Assembly (NCBI GenBank): GCA_046732895.1 | Contig: JBKPNZ010000071.1 | Span: 1-33,550, forward strand | Length of the DNA: 33,550 bases | Reading direction: 5' to 3' | Source: JBKPNZ01 sp046732895 | Lineage (GTDB): Bacteria > Actinomycetota > Thermoleophilia > Solirubrobacterales > 70-9 | Shown here: positions 7,943-15,223 of the stretch, one piece after another | How the letters are laid out: each line of letters opens with the position of its first letter | How positions within the stretch are numbered: position 1 is the first letter of the stretch | Made by a program: the position numbers and the translations under genes | The notes under the pieces: generated by a model | Database searches by the model: none | Told to the model about the DNA's origin: nothing | What the model saw: the letters and a program-made list of their open reading frames with translations, nothing else

Positions 7943-8407
7943 GTGGACCTGACCCTCTATGAGCTCCTGCTCTTTGGACACCTGACGTTCGTCGCGGCGT
8001 GGGTCGGGGGCGACATCATGTTGCAGGTGCTGTCGTTCCGGGTGCTCGCCTCCTCGGGCGAGCGCCAGATCGCCTTCACCTCCGACGTCGAGTGGCTCGG
8101 CCTGCGTCTCCTGGTCCCAGCCTCAGTGCTGGTCCTCCTCTTCGGGATCGGCCTGGTCTCGGACGGCGACTGGGACATGGGCCAGTTCTGGCTCCTCGCC
8201 GGCGTCGCGGTCTTCCTCGCCTCGGCGATCACGGGAGCCGCGTTCCTCGGCCCCGAGACGGGGCGGATCTCGCGCCTCGCCGAGGAGCGCGGGGCGGACT
8301 CGCCCGAGGTGACGGCCAGGATCAAGCACGTGCTCGTGATCTCGAGGATCGAGCTCGTGCTGCTCGTGCTGCTGATCCTCGACATGGTCGCCAAGCCAGG
8401 CCTCTGA
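7943..8407 (+). CDS. DUF2269-like integral membrane protein
   Basis: A 154-residue protein with four hydrophobic segments (about 8-28, 55-73, 82-103 and 131-148). The first segment, LLLFGHLTFVAAWVGGDIML, contains the His and Trp-Val-Gly-Gly pattern seen in DUF2269/CopD-like membrane proteins, in which a conserved His in the first helix may bind heme or metal (family knowledge, not shown here). It starts with a GTG 32 bases after the htpX stop and may be cotranscribed with it. The function is not established. Confidence 0.65.
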   Translation: MDLTLYELLLFGHLTFVAAWVGGDIMLQVLSFRVLASSGERQIAFTSDVEWLGLRLLVPASVLVLLFGIGLVSDGDWDMGQFWLLAGVAVFLASAITGAAFLGPETGRISRLAEERGADSPEVTARIKHVLVISRIELVLLVLLILDMVAKPGL

Positions 8408-8411
8408 TCGC

Positions 8412-8431
8412 GCTACACTTTCTGAAGTAGC
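8412..8431 (+). promoter_or_regulatory. Candidate promoter/operator of the rhodanese-E1 gene
   Basis: The TACACT hexamer (8414-8419) fits a -10 element and sits in an inverted repeat GCTAC-N10-GTAGC. The 10-base string CTACACTTTC (8413-8422) recurs at 15205-15214, just upstream of the cysM-type gene. A shared string in front of two sulfur-carrier genes suggests a common promoter class or regulator. No convincing -35 is visible. The gene's ribosome binding site AGGAG follows at 8449. Confidence 0.4.
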
Positions 8432-8465
8432 AAATCCCGATCAGGTTTAGGAGAATTAGCGTCGC

Positions 8466-9665
8466 ATGGCGACGGCCGCTGAGACGACCGAGCAGGTGAA
8501 GCGCCGGATCAACCTCGTGGACCTCGACGAGGCCCGTCAGGAGATCGAGGGCGGCGTCAAGCTGATCGACGTCCGCGAGCAGAACGAGTGGGACGAGGCG
8601 CACCTGGCCGAGGCGACGCATGTCCCGCAGGGCGAGCTGCTCGAGCGGATCGACGAGCTCGAGCCTGATCGCTCCCAGCGCCTGCTCCTCTACTGCCGCA
8701 CAGACAATCGCTCCTCGCGCTCGGCCGATGCGCTCCAGGACTTCGGCTACGAGAACGTCGCCGTCATCGAGGGCGGGATCGTTGCGTGGCAGGACGCCGG
8801 ACTTCCCGTGGTCGAGGCCGAGGGACTCAACCGCGAGCAGCGGATGCGCTACTCGCGCCACACCCTGCTCCCGGAGGTCGGAGTCGACGGCCAGCTCAAG
8901 CTTCTGAACGCCAAGGTCCTGCTGCTGGGCGCGGGCGGGCTCGGCTCACCCGCCGCGCTCTACCTCGCCGCCGCCGGCGTCGGCACGATCGGGATCGTCG
9001 ACGACGACGTTGTCGACGAGACGAACCTCCAGCGCCAGGTGATCCACTCGACCGACCGGGTCGGCGTCCCGAAGACCGCCTCGGCGAAGGCCGCAATCGA
9101 GGCTCTCAATCCCGACGTGACGGTGGTCGAGCACCGCACGCGGCTGGACGCCTCCAACATCCTCGAGATCATCGAGCCGTACGACGTCATCGTCGACGGC
9201 GCCGACAACTTTCCCACGCGGTATCTGCTGAACGACGCATCGGTGCGACTGCGCAAGCCGGTCGTCTCGGCCTCGATCCTCGGGTTCGAGGGTCAGGCCT
9301 CGACCTTCATCCCCTACGAAGGGCCCTGCTATCGCTGCCTCTTCCCGACCCCGCCGCCGCCCGAGCTGGCGCCGAGCTGCGGCGCGAATGGCGTGCTCGG
9401 CGTGATGGCGGGAGTGATGGGGCTGCTCCAGGCGAACGAGGTCGTGAAGCTCGTAGCCGGCATCGGCGAGCCGCTTGTCGGGCGCCTGCTCCTCTACGAC
9501 TCGCTCTCCACGCGGTTCACGGAGCTCAAGGTCAACCGCGACCCGGACTGCCCGATCTGCGGTCCGAACGCGGCCGAGATCGCGCCCGAGGAGATGGGCA
9601 AGTTCCCCGACTACGAGCTCTTCTGCGGTGCCCCCGCCCGCGAGCCCACTCCTGACATCGCCTGA
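8466..9665 (+). CDS. Rhodanese-E1 fusion: sulfur-carrier adenylyltransferase/sulfurtransferase (MoeZ/MoeB type)
   Basis: This 399-residue protein should activate the C-terminal glycine of a ubiquitin-fold sulfur carrier with ATP and transfer sulfur to it as thiocarboxylate. The N-terminal third is a rhodanese domain (KLIDVREQNEW at about 32-42; active loop LLYCRTDNRSSRSA, Cys77). The rest is a ThiF/MoeB E1 domain: RYSRHTLLPEVG (128-139), nucleotide-binding GAGGLG (155-160), NLQRQ (187-191), DGADNF, the zinc pairs CYRC (288/291) and CPIC (362/365), and a Cys in APSCGANG (305) where E1-like proteins carry the acyl-disulfide Cys. In mycobacterial MoeZ the rhodanese domain is at the C-terminus, so the order here is reversed. 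The next gene, 26 bases away, is a CysO-like carrier and its most likely substrate; MoaD or ThiS are alternatives. Confidence 0.88.
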   Translation: MATAAETTEQVKRRINLVDLDEARQEIEGGVKLIDVREQNEWDEAHLAEATHVPQGELLERIDELEPDRSQRLLLYCRTDNRSSRSADALQDFGYENVAVIEGGIVAWQDAGLPVVEAEGLNREQRMRYSRHTLLPEVGVDGQLKLLNAKVLLLGAGGLGSPAALYLAAAGVGTIGIVDDDVVDETNLQRQVIHSTDRVGVPKTASAKAAIEALNPDVTVVEHRTRLDASNILEIIEPYDVIVDGADNFPTRYLLNDASVRLRKPVVSASILGFEGQASTFIPYEGPCYRCLFPTPPPPELAPSCGANGVLGVMAGVMGLLQANEVVKLVAGIGEPLVGRLLLYDSLSTRFTELKVNRDPDCPICGPNAAEIAPEEMGKFPDYELFCGAPAREPTPDIA

Positions 9666-9691
9666 GCACGGCCGCAGGTAGGTTTCCCGCG

Positions 9692-9973
9692 ATGCCGACC
9701 GTCAAGGTCCCCCCCGTGCTGCGCCCCAAAACCGGGGGAGAGGCCGAGGTGAGCGCGTCCGGCGCCACCGTCGGCGAGGTCCTGACGGCGTTCGCCGAGG
9801 CCCACCCCGAGACGCGGGAGCAGCTCTTCTCCGACGACGGCGAGCTCAACCGCTACGTCAACGTCTACCTGAACGACGAGGACGTGCGCGTGCTCGACGG
9901 CCTCGACACCGCGGTGTCCGAGAGCGACACGGTCGTGATCCTGCCGGCGATGGCCGGCGGTTCGACGGCATAG
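9692..9973 (+). CDS. CysO-like ubiquitin-fold sulfur carrier with C-terminal extension
   Basis: A 93-residue beta-grasp protein of the MoaD/ThiS/CysO group. It resembles M. tuberculosis CysO closely in pattern: PPVLRPKTGG near the N-terminus, RYVNVYLNDEDVR (54-66) in the middle and VVILPAMAGG (81-90) at the end. CysO-thiocarboxylate donates sulfur to CysM for cysteine synthesis. Mycobacterial CysO ends at Gly-Gly, but this protein has three more residues, Ser-Thr-Ala, before the stop. E1 enzymes act on a terminal glycine, so the tail should have to be removed first, as described for QbsE by a JAMM peptidase; a JAMM gene is present at 23360. The ATG has AGGTAGG upstream and the gene follows the E1 fusion by 26 bases, so the two form an operon. 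Confidence 0.87.
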   Translation: MPTVKVPPVLRPKTGGEAEVSASGATVGEVLTAFAEAHPETREQLFSDDGELNRYVNVYLNDEDVRVLDGLDTAVSESDTVVILPAMAGGSTA

Positions 9974-10030
9974 GCACGCTGCGGGAAGCGGCGCTGGACG
10001 CCGCACGAGCGCTGGGTTACCCTGGATGCG

Positions 10031-11272
10031 ATGACCGCGCCGGGGGGAGGGCCCAAGGCGAGGAGGGCCGCGATGATCGCGGCCCTCGGGGTGAGCGCGC
10101 TCGCGCTTCCGCAGGGCGCCGCGGCGGACGACAAGCGGGTCGACTTCGTCACCGGCGCCCCGGCCGCCGAGGACTTCTACGACGCCAATGGGCTGACGTT
10201 GAGCGGCACCTGCGCCGCTGGGCCGGATATGCAGGTCACCGCGCAGTCAAGCGCGAACAACACCGTCATTCATATCGGGGCGCAGGGCACGGCCGGAAGC
10301 CGGTACCTGGAGAACGACGACTTCGACCTGGGCGAGACGGTCGACGTCCTCGGTGGCCTCGGCACCGACGACGACCTCTCGGGACAGATCGTTTGGGCAA
10401 CCCCCGGTGGCAGCGTCACGGTGATCGACTTCCTCGCCGAGGAGGGGGATGCGCTGGGCGGGGCGACCGATTGCGCCTTCACCGGCACGGCGCAGCCGCG
10501 GATCGGCGACGCTCTCGACAGCGTCAGCCAGGGAGCGGTGGGCTCGTTCACCCTGTTCGAGCAGTCCGGCTTCGCCGTCGACGGCGTCTGCGACGACAGC
10601 CCGTCGAGGATGGATCCGATTATCCGCGCGAGCGGCCGCAGGGGCATCATGGCTCCGAACATGCAGGCGCTCGGCGACGAGGTGGGCGCGGGCATCGAGT
10701 TCCTGGCGCCGGGCGAGAGCCGCAGCCTCGTCGACGAGCTCGCCACCGGCGACTCACTGGTCGGTCAGGTCGTGTACCTGACCGCTCACCACACGAATGT
10801 GAGCCTCGACTTCCTGCTGGAGACGGACGCGTTCGGCGGCCCTTGCGCGTTCGGGGGCGTGGTTAGCGTGGCCCGTCGGCACGACGCCGCGAACGTCGAC
10901 TACCGCGCCCGCGCGGGCACTCCATACGTCACGTTCTTCAAGCGCGGCGGACTCGAGCTGCGTGGGCGCTGCAGCGGCGCCAACAAGGTGAGCGTGGTTG
11001 CCCGCACCAAACGGCGTCACGCGACGCTTCACATGAACCGGCAGACATTCGCCGGCTCGACCGGCATCGCGGACTACCGTGAGCAGGACGACTTCATTCC
11101 CGGACGGACGGGGCAGGTGAAGCTCGCGACGATCGGCTCGGGCCAGGTCATATACACAGCCCCCGACGGGAAGCTCCTCAGCATTGACTGGGCCGGGAAC
11201 CGCGACACCAGTGGCTGGGCCGGATCCAAGAACTGCTCCTGGATCGGCACCTCGCAGCTGTCGAAGCCTTAG
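10031..11272 (+). CDS. Secreted protein with three tandem two-cysteine repeats
   Basis: This 413-residue protein has a signal peptide (about residues 10-32, ending QGAAA) and then three diverged copies of a module of roughly 115 residues: about 45-155, 172-278 and 298-408. Each begins with an aromatic-rich strand and a GLxLxGxC-like motif (C61, C187, C314), has a central GQ(I/V)V(W/Y) strand, and ends with a hydrophobic DFL/IDW strand and a second Cys (C148, C272, C402). The regular Cys pairing suggests one disulfide per module in a beta-rich exported protein. I do not recognise the family. It follows the CysO-like gene by 57 bases on the same strand but is probably an independent gene. The start is an ATG; another ATG five bases upstream is in a different frame. 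Confidence 0.7.
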   Translation: MTAPGGGPKARRAAMIAALGVSALALPQGAAADDKRVDFVTGAPAAEDFYDANGLTLSGTCAAGPDMQVTAQSSANNTVIHIGAQGTAGSRYLENDDFDLGETVDVLGGLGTDDDLSGQIVWATPGGSVTVIDFLAEEGDALGGATDCAFTGTAQPRIGDALDSVSQGAVGSFTLFEQSGFAVDGVCDDSPSRMDPIIRASGRRGIMAPNMQALGDEVGAGIEFLAPGESRSLVDELATGDSLVGQVVYLTAHHTNVSLDFLLETDAFGGPCAFGGVVSVARRHDAANVDYRARAGTPYVTFFKRGGLELRGRCSGANKVSVVARTKRRHATLHMNRQTFAGSTGIADYREQDDFIPGRTGQVKLATIGSGQVIYTAPDGKLLSIDWAGNRDTSGWAGSKNCSWIGTSQLSKP

Positions 11273-11289
11273 GTCCCCAGAGCCGTAGC

Positions 11290-12066
11290 TCAGTGCTCGA
11301 GCACGAGCCCTAGAAAGCGCTTCGTGCGCTCCTCCCGCGGGTTGTCCAGGACTTCGGAGGGCTTGCCCTCCTCGACGATCACGCCCTGATCCATGAAGGC
11401 GACGTGATCGGCGACTTCCTTGGCGAAGCCCATCTCGTGCGTGACGACGATCATCGTCATGCCCTCCGAGGCCAGCTCGCGCATCACGTCGAGCACCTCC
11501 TTGACCAGCTCGGGGTCCAGGGCCGAGGTGACCTCGTCGAAGAGCATGACCTCGGGATCCATTGCGAGCGCCCGTGCGATCGCGACGCGCTGCTGCTGAC
11601 CGCCGGAGAGGCGGTCGGGATACTCCTTCATCTTGTCGGCGAGCCCGACGCGCGCCAGCAGTGCCTCGGCGCTTGCTGAGCAATCCCCGGGCTTCCGACC
11701 ACGCACCTTCTCAGGCGCCAGCGCCACGTTGTCGACAGCGCACATGTGTGGGAACAGGTTGAACTGCTGGAAGACCATGCCGACGTTCTGGCGCACGAAG
11801 TCCTGGTCCCCGCCGTTGCCGCCGGTGATCTCCTTGCCCTCGAGCAGGATCCGCCCCGCGTCGGGAGGCTCGAGCAGGTTGATGCAGCGCAGGAGCGTTG
11901 ACTTGCCGGACCCGGATGGCCCGATCACGCAGGTGACCGAGCCGCGGTCGATTCGCATGTCCACTCCGCGCAGGACGTGGAGGTCGCCGAAGCGCTTCTC
12001 CACGCCCTCGAGCTCGAGCATCGGGCCGCCGTCCACCGTGATCTGAGGTGTCGGTCCGTCCGTCAC
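11290..12066 (-). CDS. Polar amino acid ABC transporter ATP-binding protein (GlnQ/HisP type)
   Basis: The ATPase of a class 3 amino acid importer, working on the cytosolic face with the permease encoded just upstream. From the GTG at 12066 it has 258 residues: Walker A GPSGSGKST (about 49-57), Q-loop VFQQFNLFPH, signature LSGGQQQR, Walker B VMLFDEVTSALD and H-loop IVVTHEMGFAKE. The QFNLFPH and HEMGFA motifs are typical of GlnQ/HisP/ArtP. The start overlaps the permease stop (GTGA arrangement), with AGGTGG upstream, indicating translational coupling. The frame is open much further upstream but only as a shadow of the permease gene. Substrate cannot be read from this subunit. Confidence 0.93.
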   Translation of the reverse strand: MTDGPTPQITVDGGPMLELEGVEKRFGDLHVLRGVDMRIDRGSVTCVIGPSGSGKSTLLRCINLLEPPDAGRILLEGKEITGGNGGDQDFVRQNVGMVFQQFNLFPHMCAVDNVALAPEKVRGRKPGDCSASAEALLARVGLADKMKEYPDRLSGGQQQRVAIARALAMDPEVMLFDEVTSALDPELVKEVLDVMRELASEGMTMIVVTHEMGFAKEVADHVAFMDQGVIVEEGKPSEVLDNPREERTKRFLGLVLEH

Positions 12067-12875
12067 GTCGGTCCACCTGCCAGGCCGGTACCGGCCGCTG
12101 TGACCGGCTCGGAGCTCGGAGCCGGACCTGCGCCTCGGGACGTCTTGCGCTGCTCCCTGGCGATCAGCCAGTCGACGATGCGGGCCAGCGGCAGCGTGAC
12201 GACGAGGAACATCAGTGCGCCCAATGTTAGGGCGGAGCTGTTGAAGGTCTTCGCCTGCAGGTCCTGGCCAACCAGCACGACCTCGGAAAGCGAGATGAAG
12301 CTGACCAGGGACGTGTCCTTCATCAGCGCAATCAGGTCGTTCAGGAGCGGCGGAATCACCTTGCGGACCGCCTGTGGGACAACGATGTAACGCATCGACT
12401 GTCCGTGGCTCATTCCGAGCGAACGAGCCGCCTCCGTCTGTCCGTACGGAACCGCCTCGATCCCCGCGCGATAGACCTCGGCCATATAGGCGCCGTAAGT
12501 GATCGTCAGCGCCATCGTGCCGTACCAGAAGGCCGCGGGTTGTCCGAACCACTCCGGATTGGCGATCGACTCGGGAAGCGGGCCGGGCGTGGCGTTCGCC
12601 GATGAGAGCGCACCGAAACCGCCGTAGATCAAGAGGATCACCAGGAGAAGGGGGATGCCCCGGAAAGCGTCGATATAGATGATCGTGAGGACCCGGACTG
12701 GGAGCCCCGCCTTCCCCGGCGTTTGACGAAGCAGGGACAAGACGAGTCCCCACATGAGGGCGAAGAAGCTGCTGACCGCCCACAGGAGCATCGTCTTGCC
12801 AAAGCCAGTCAAGACCTGGTCGAAGTGGTCCAGCATGAAGTTGACGTCGAAGTACTGGTCGATGAACTGCTGCAT
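12063..12875 (-). CDS. Polar amino acid ABC transporter permease (HisM/GlnP family)
   Basis: A 270-residue membrane subunit of the amino acid importer. It starts MQQFIDQYF and has hydrophobic segments at about 27-48, 63-87, 115-136 and 205-240. The coupling-helix motif is EAARSLGMSHGQSMRYIVVPQAVR, here as EAARSLGM and VVPQAVRKVIPPL, which contacts the ATPase. A strong GGAGGAGG precedes the ATG. The tail after about residue 245 is charged and rich in Pro and Ser, as often seen in actinobacterial versions. It lies 107 bases downstream of the binding-protein gene, across a terminator hairpin, and overlaps the ATPase gene by four bases. Confidence 0.93.
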   Translation of the reverse strand: MQQFIDQYFDVNFMLDHFDQVLTGFGKTMLLWAVSSFFALMWGLVLSLLRQTPGKAGLPVRVLTIIYIDAFRGIPLLLVILLIYGGFGALSSANATPGPLPESIANPEWFGQPAAFWYGTMALTITYGAYMAEVYRAGIEAVPYGQTEAARSLGMSHGQSMRYIVVPQAVRKVIPPLLNDLIALMKDTSLVSFISLSEVVLVGQDLQAKTFNSSALTLGALMFLVVTLPLARIVDWLIAREQRKTSRGAGPAPSSEPVTAAGTGLAGGPT

Positions 12876-12928
12876 CTGCCTCCTCCGCTCGGCTCGTCCT
12901 GAACCTCTCCCCCTGAACCTAACCGAAA

Positions 12929-12956
12929 AAGAGGGGCGCCTCTAGGCGCCCCTCTT
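12929..12956 (-). terminator. Intrinsic terminator/attenuator between binding protein and permease genes
   Basis: AAGAGGGGCGCC and GGCGCCCCTCTT form a perfect 12-bp stem with a 4-base loop. On the minus strand the stem is followed by TTTTTCGG, a real T-tract. It lies 26 bases after the binding-protein stop and before the permease ribosome binding site. It should end most transcripts after the binding-protein gene and let a fraction through, the usual way of making the periplasmic/lipoprotein component in excess. Confidence 0.85.
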
Positions 12957-12982
12957 ACGAATTCTGTCTGTCGTCTCCCTGA

Positions 12983-13819
12983 TCAGCTCGACGGCTGGAA
13001 CTCCTTCGGTGGCGCATTCTGGAACCACTTCTCGAAGATGTCCTGGTAGGTGCCATCGTCGATGATCGCCTTCAGCTGCTCGTTGACCGCATCGATCAGA
13101 GCCGTGTTCTGCGGCTGCATCGGGAAGCCGTACTTCTCGCCGGTCGGAATCGACTGCACAACCTCGAGCTGCGGGTACTTCTTCTGCGCGAATGCCGAGA
13201 CCGGGAAGTCGTTGATCACGGCTTCGACCTGGCCGGCCTGAAGCGAGTTGAACGCTTCGCCGATCTCGTCGAACTGTTGCACCTGGCCATCGGTCTTGGT
13301 CTCCGCGTACTCCTGGCCGGTGGTGCCCGACTGCACGGCGATGCGTGTGCTGCTCGTGATGTCGTCGACCGACTGGATGTCGCTGCCCTTCTGCACCATC
13401 AGCGACTGGTCGGCGTCGAAGTACGGGTCCGAGAACGTGACCCGCTGCGAGCGCGCCGGGGTGATCGTCGTCGACGAGGCGACGATGTCGAACTTGCCGG
13501 CCTGCTGGTCGGCGAAGATCGTGCCGAACGAGGTGTCGACCCACTTCGGGGTGAGGTCGAGCCCCTTGGCGATCTCGTCCATGACGTCAACGTCGAAGCC
13601 GGTGTAGTCGGGCGGCTTGCCCTGCTCGAACGGCGGATACGGGATGTCCGAGCCGATCGTGAGCGTGCCGTCCTCCAGCAGCCCGAGGTCCGAGCCGCCG
13701 CCGGCGGCGCTGGTTGTGGTGCTGTTGTCGTCGTCGCTCGAGCCGCATCCCATGGCGAACAGGGCCGCCGCGATCAGCGCGACCAACCCGGCGACGAGCA
13801 GCGTGCGAGTGCCTCTCAT
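12983..13819 (-). CDS. Amino acid ABC transporter substrate-binding lipoprotein (SBP_bac_3)
   Basis: The 278-residue receptor of the importer, anchored outside the membrane. A signal peptide ends in the lipobox FAMGC (lipidated Cys25), followed by a Ser/Asp/Gly-rich linker. The mature domain begins GTLTIGSDIPYPPFEQ and continues with YTGFDVDVMDEIAKGL and FDIVASSTTITPARSQRVTF, the standard family 3 solute-binding pattern including the carboxylate-binding Arg in TPARSQR. The ligand is a polar amino acid, with glutamine, arginine and cystine all possible; the abundance of sulfur genes nearby makes cystine tempting but unproven. The ATG has GGAGAGAGGAAG upstream. It heads a three-gene operon with a terminator directly after it. 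Confidence 0.93.
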   Translation of the reverse strand: MRGTRTLLVAGLVALIAAALFAMGCGSSDDDNSTTTSAAGGGSDLGLLEDGTLTIGSDIPYPPFEQGKPPDYTGFDVDVMDEIAKGLDLTPKWVDTSFGTIFADQQAGKFDIVASSTTITPARSQRVTFSDPYFDADQSLMVQKGSDIQSVDDITSSTRIAVQSGTTGQEYAETKTDGQVQQFDEIGEAFNSLQAGQVEAVINDFPVSAFAQKKYPQLEVVQSIPTGEKYGFPMQPQNTALIDAVNEQLKAIIDDGTYQDIFEKWFQNAPPKEFQPSS

Positions 13820-14016
13820 GTGTTCGGTCTTCCTCTCTCCTGAGTCGTTGGCGGGGTCGAACGATCCCCGTCACCCTTGAAGATATCTCCGTTGCCTCGT
13901 CCGCGTCCGCCTCGAGCCAGAGGTTCGTGACCGCCCACCCGGTGTTACGGGCGTCCTGCCCGAGCTCGAGCTGCCACTTCGGCCGCAGCTGCGGGTCGGC
14001 GATCCGAGACACGCCC

Positions 14017-14991
14017 TCAATGAACCGTTAACCGAGCCGTGTCCTCGCTGCTCGCGAAGTTCTCGTCGTTGTCCGTGAAGACGGCGTGCATTGTGTACGT
14101 GCGCCGCTTGTGCGGAGCTTTGAACGAGAACTTCACCACGCCATCAGGCCCCACCTCGAAGATGTCGAGGAGCTTGCCACCCGAGAAGCGCATCACTCCG
14201 CTGGGGGCGATGCCGTCGCTCGAGACCGTCGCCTTCATCCGCACCCGTCGGCACCGCTTGACGTGATGGTGCTCGAGCTTCAGCTTCGTCGTGGTGGGGC
14301 GCATTTCCACCCGGAACTTGTGCTCCACGTCCGGCGCGGCGGCGTAGTCGGCATCGCCGGACTGGTGCGCGCTGACCGTGCAGGAGTGTGCCGCGGTGAT
14401 CGTGACCTGGGACCCCGAAACCGTGCATCCACCGACGGCTGTGAAGCTCACGGGCAGGCCGGACGACGAGGTTGCGCTCACGGCGACGTCCGGGTCGCCG
14501 AACACGTGAGCCGGGATCGGGTCGAACGTGATCGCCTGGTCCGCCCGCTCGACGACGACGTCGAACTCGGTCGTGCCGGTCGCGTCGTCGGGGTCCGTCA
14601 CGGTGGCCGTGACGTGGTAGGCGCCCGGCGCGGCGCTCACGGAGCCGCCGGCGAGGTTCCACGTCGCCGTTCCGGGCAGCGTCGAGCCGCCCGAGTTGGA
14701 GTCGGGCTCGAGCGTCATCCCATCGGGAAGCCCCTCGGCAGTCGCCGTCAGGGCGTCCCCGAAGGAATCGTCATCGCTGGCCGAGACCGTGACGTCCGGC
14801 ACGGGATCGCCGTACTTCACCGTGGCGGTGCCCCCCGGCGCGTCGTTGCTCGCGACCGGGGTGGCCGCCGTTGCGCTCACGGGCGGCGCGGCAAGCCCAG
14901 ACAGGCATAGAGCTCCGGCCAGCAGGGCGCCGGCCGTCCGGGCTCCGCGCGTGATCAAGGGTTCTCCGCCAACGGACTCACGACGCCGCAC
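14017..14991 (-). CDS. Secreted protein with Ig-like/MBG-like domains
   Basis: A 324-residue exported protein. The signal segment is ARTAGALLAGALCLSGLAAP (about 17-36). Three beta-rich parts follow: a putative Ig domain (about 48-150, with VKYGDPVPDVTVSASD and ATVTDPDDATGTTEF), an MBG-like module (about 153-225, QAITFDPIPAHVFGDP and SSGLPVSFTAVGGCTVSG with two Cys), and an Ig-like domain 3 type C-terminal segment (about 230-324). Such modules are common on actinobacterial surface and secreted proteins, with structural rather than catalytic roles. The start is either the GTG at 14991 or the TTG at 14958; the TTG has GGAG at good spacing and still leaves a full signal peptide, so the shorter form may be correct. 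Confidence 0.7.
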   Translation of the reverse strand: MRRRESVGGEPLITRGARTAGALLAGALCLSGLAAPPVSATAATPVASNDAPGGTATVKYGDPVPDVTVSASDDDSFGDALTATAEGLPDGMTLEPDSNSGGSTLPGTATWNLAGGSVSAAPGAYHVTATVTDPDDATGTTEFDVVVERADQAITFDPIPAHVFGDPDVAVSATSSSGLPVSFTAVGGCTVSGSQVTITAAHSCTVSAHQSGDADYAAAPDVEHKFRVEMRPTTTKLKLEHHHVKRCRRVRMKATVSSDGIAPSGVMRFSGGKLLDIFEVGPDGVVKFSFKAPHKRRTYTMHAVFTDNDENFASSEDTARLTVH

Positions 14992-15013
14992 ACTACTTGG
15001 GCGCGAGGAGGCT

Positions 15014-15190
15014 TCAGCCGCGTTGCAGAGAGCGGCGCAGCGCCTCGCGCAGCAGGTCGCGGGCGCGTTCGAGGCCCATGGCGCCGGCCAGCCATCGGTT
15101 GCAGAGGCCGTCGACGAGCGAGATCAGGAGCTCCGCCAGGTCGTCGGGATCGATGTCGACGCCGCTTACGCCGTTCGGTCCAATCGGGCG
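15014..15190 (-). pseudogene. C-terminal remnant of a TetR-family regulator
   Basis: On the minus strand, reading into a TGA at 15014, about 58 codons encode VDIDPDDLAELLISLVDG, then LCNRWLAGAMGLERARDLL and LREALRRSLQRG. This is the pattern of the last two helices of many TetR regulators, where a D-P-x-x-L-A-x-L-L stretch leads into LxDGLxxxW and ends in LLRxALxxxL. No DNA-binding N-terminus precedes it: upstream of it lies the cysM-type gene on the opposite strand. The fragment looks like the surviving 3' end of a regulator gene cut by a rearrangement. The match is by pattern only and could be a coincidence of GC-rich antisense sequence, but no forward gene occupies this stretch. Confidence 0.5.
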
Positions 15191-15205
15191 CTCAGGGTGC
15201 CGTAC

Positions 15206-15211
15206 TACACT
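15206..15211 (+). promoter_or_regulatory. Candidate -10 element of the cysM-type gene
   Basis: TACACT lies within CTACACTTTC, a 10-base string also found upstream of the rhodanese-E1 gene (8413-8422). Transcription would begin near 15218, about six bases before the GTG start, giving an almost leaderless message. It overlaps the TetR remnant on the other strand. No -35 is recognisable. Confidence 0.35.
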
Positions 15212-15223
15212 TTCGATAGCACC

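Noticed and set aside
11293..11304. GTGCTCGAGCAC palindrome at the end of the ABC ATPase gene
   Set aside because: It lies within the last codons of the gene, is short and built of common GC-rich codons, so it is likely chance.
12067..12783. N-terminal extension of the ABC ATPase frame
   Set aside because: The added 240 codons are a frame-shifted shadow of the permease gene; the real start is the GTG at 12066 that overlaps the permease stop.
13820..14012. Short minus-strand frame beginning MSRIADPQLRPKWQLELG upstream of the amino acid receptor
   Set aside because: The first 44 residues look protein-like, but the frame continues only as a shadow of the receptor gene, and there is no ribosome binding site. 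It could be a gene remnant; I could not support it.
14696..15223. N-terminal extension of the cysM frame
   Set aside because: It has no family similarity, crosses the antisense Ig-like gene and the TetR remnant, and the normal protein length is reached from the GTG at 15224.
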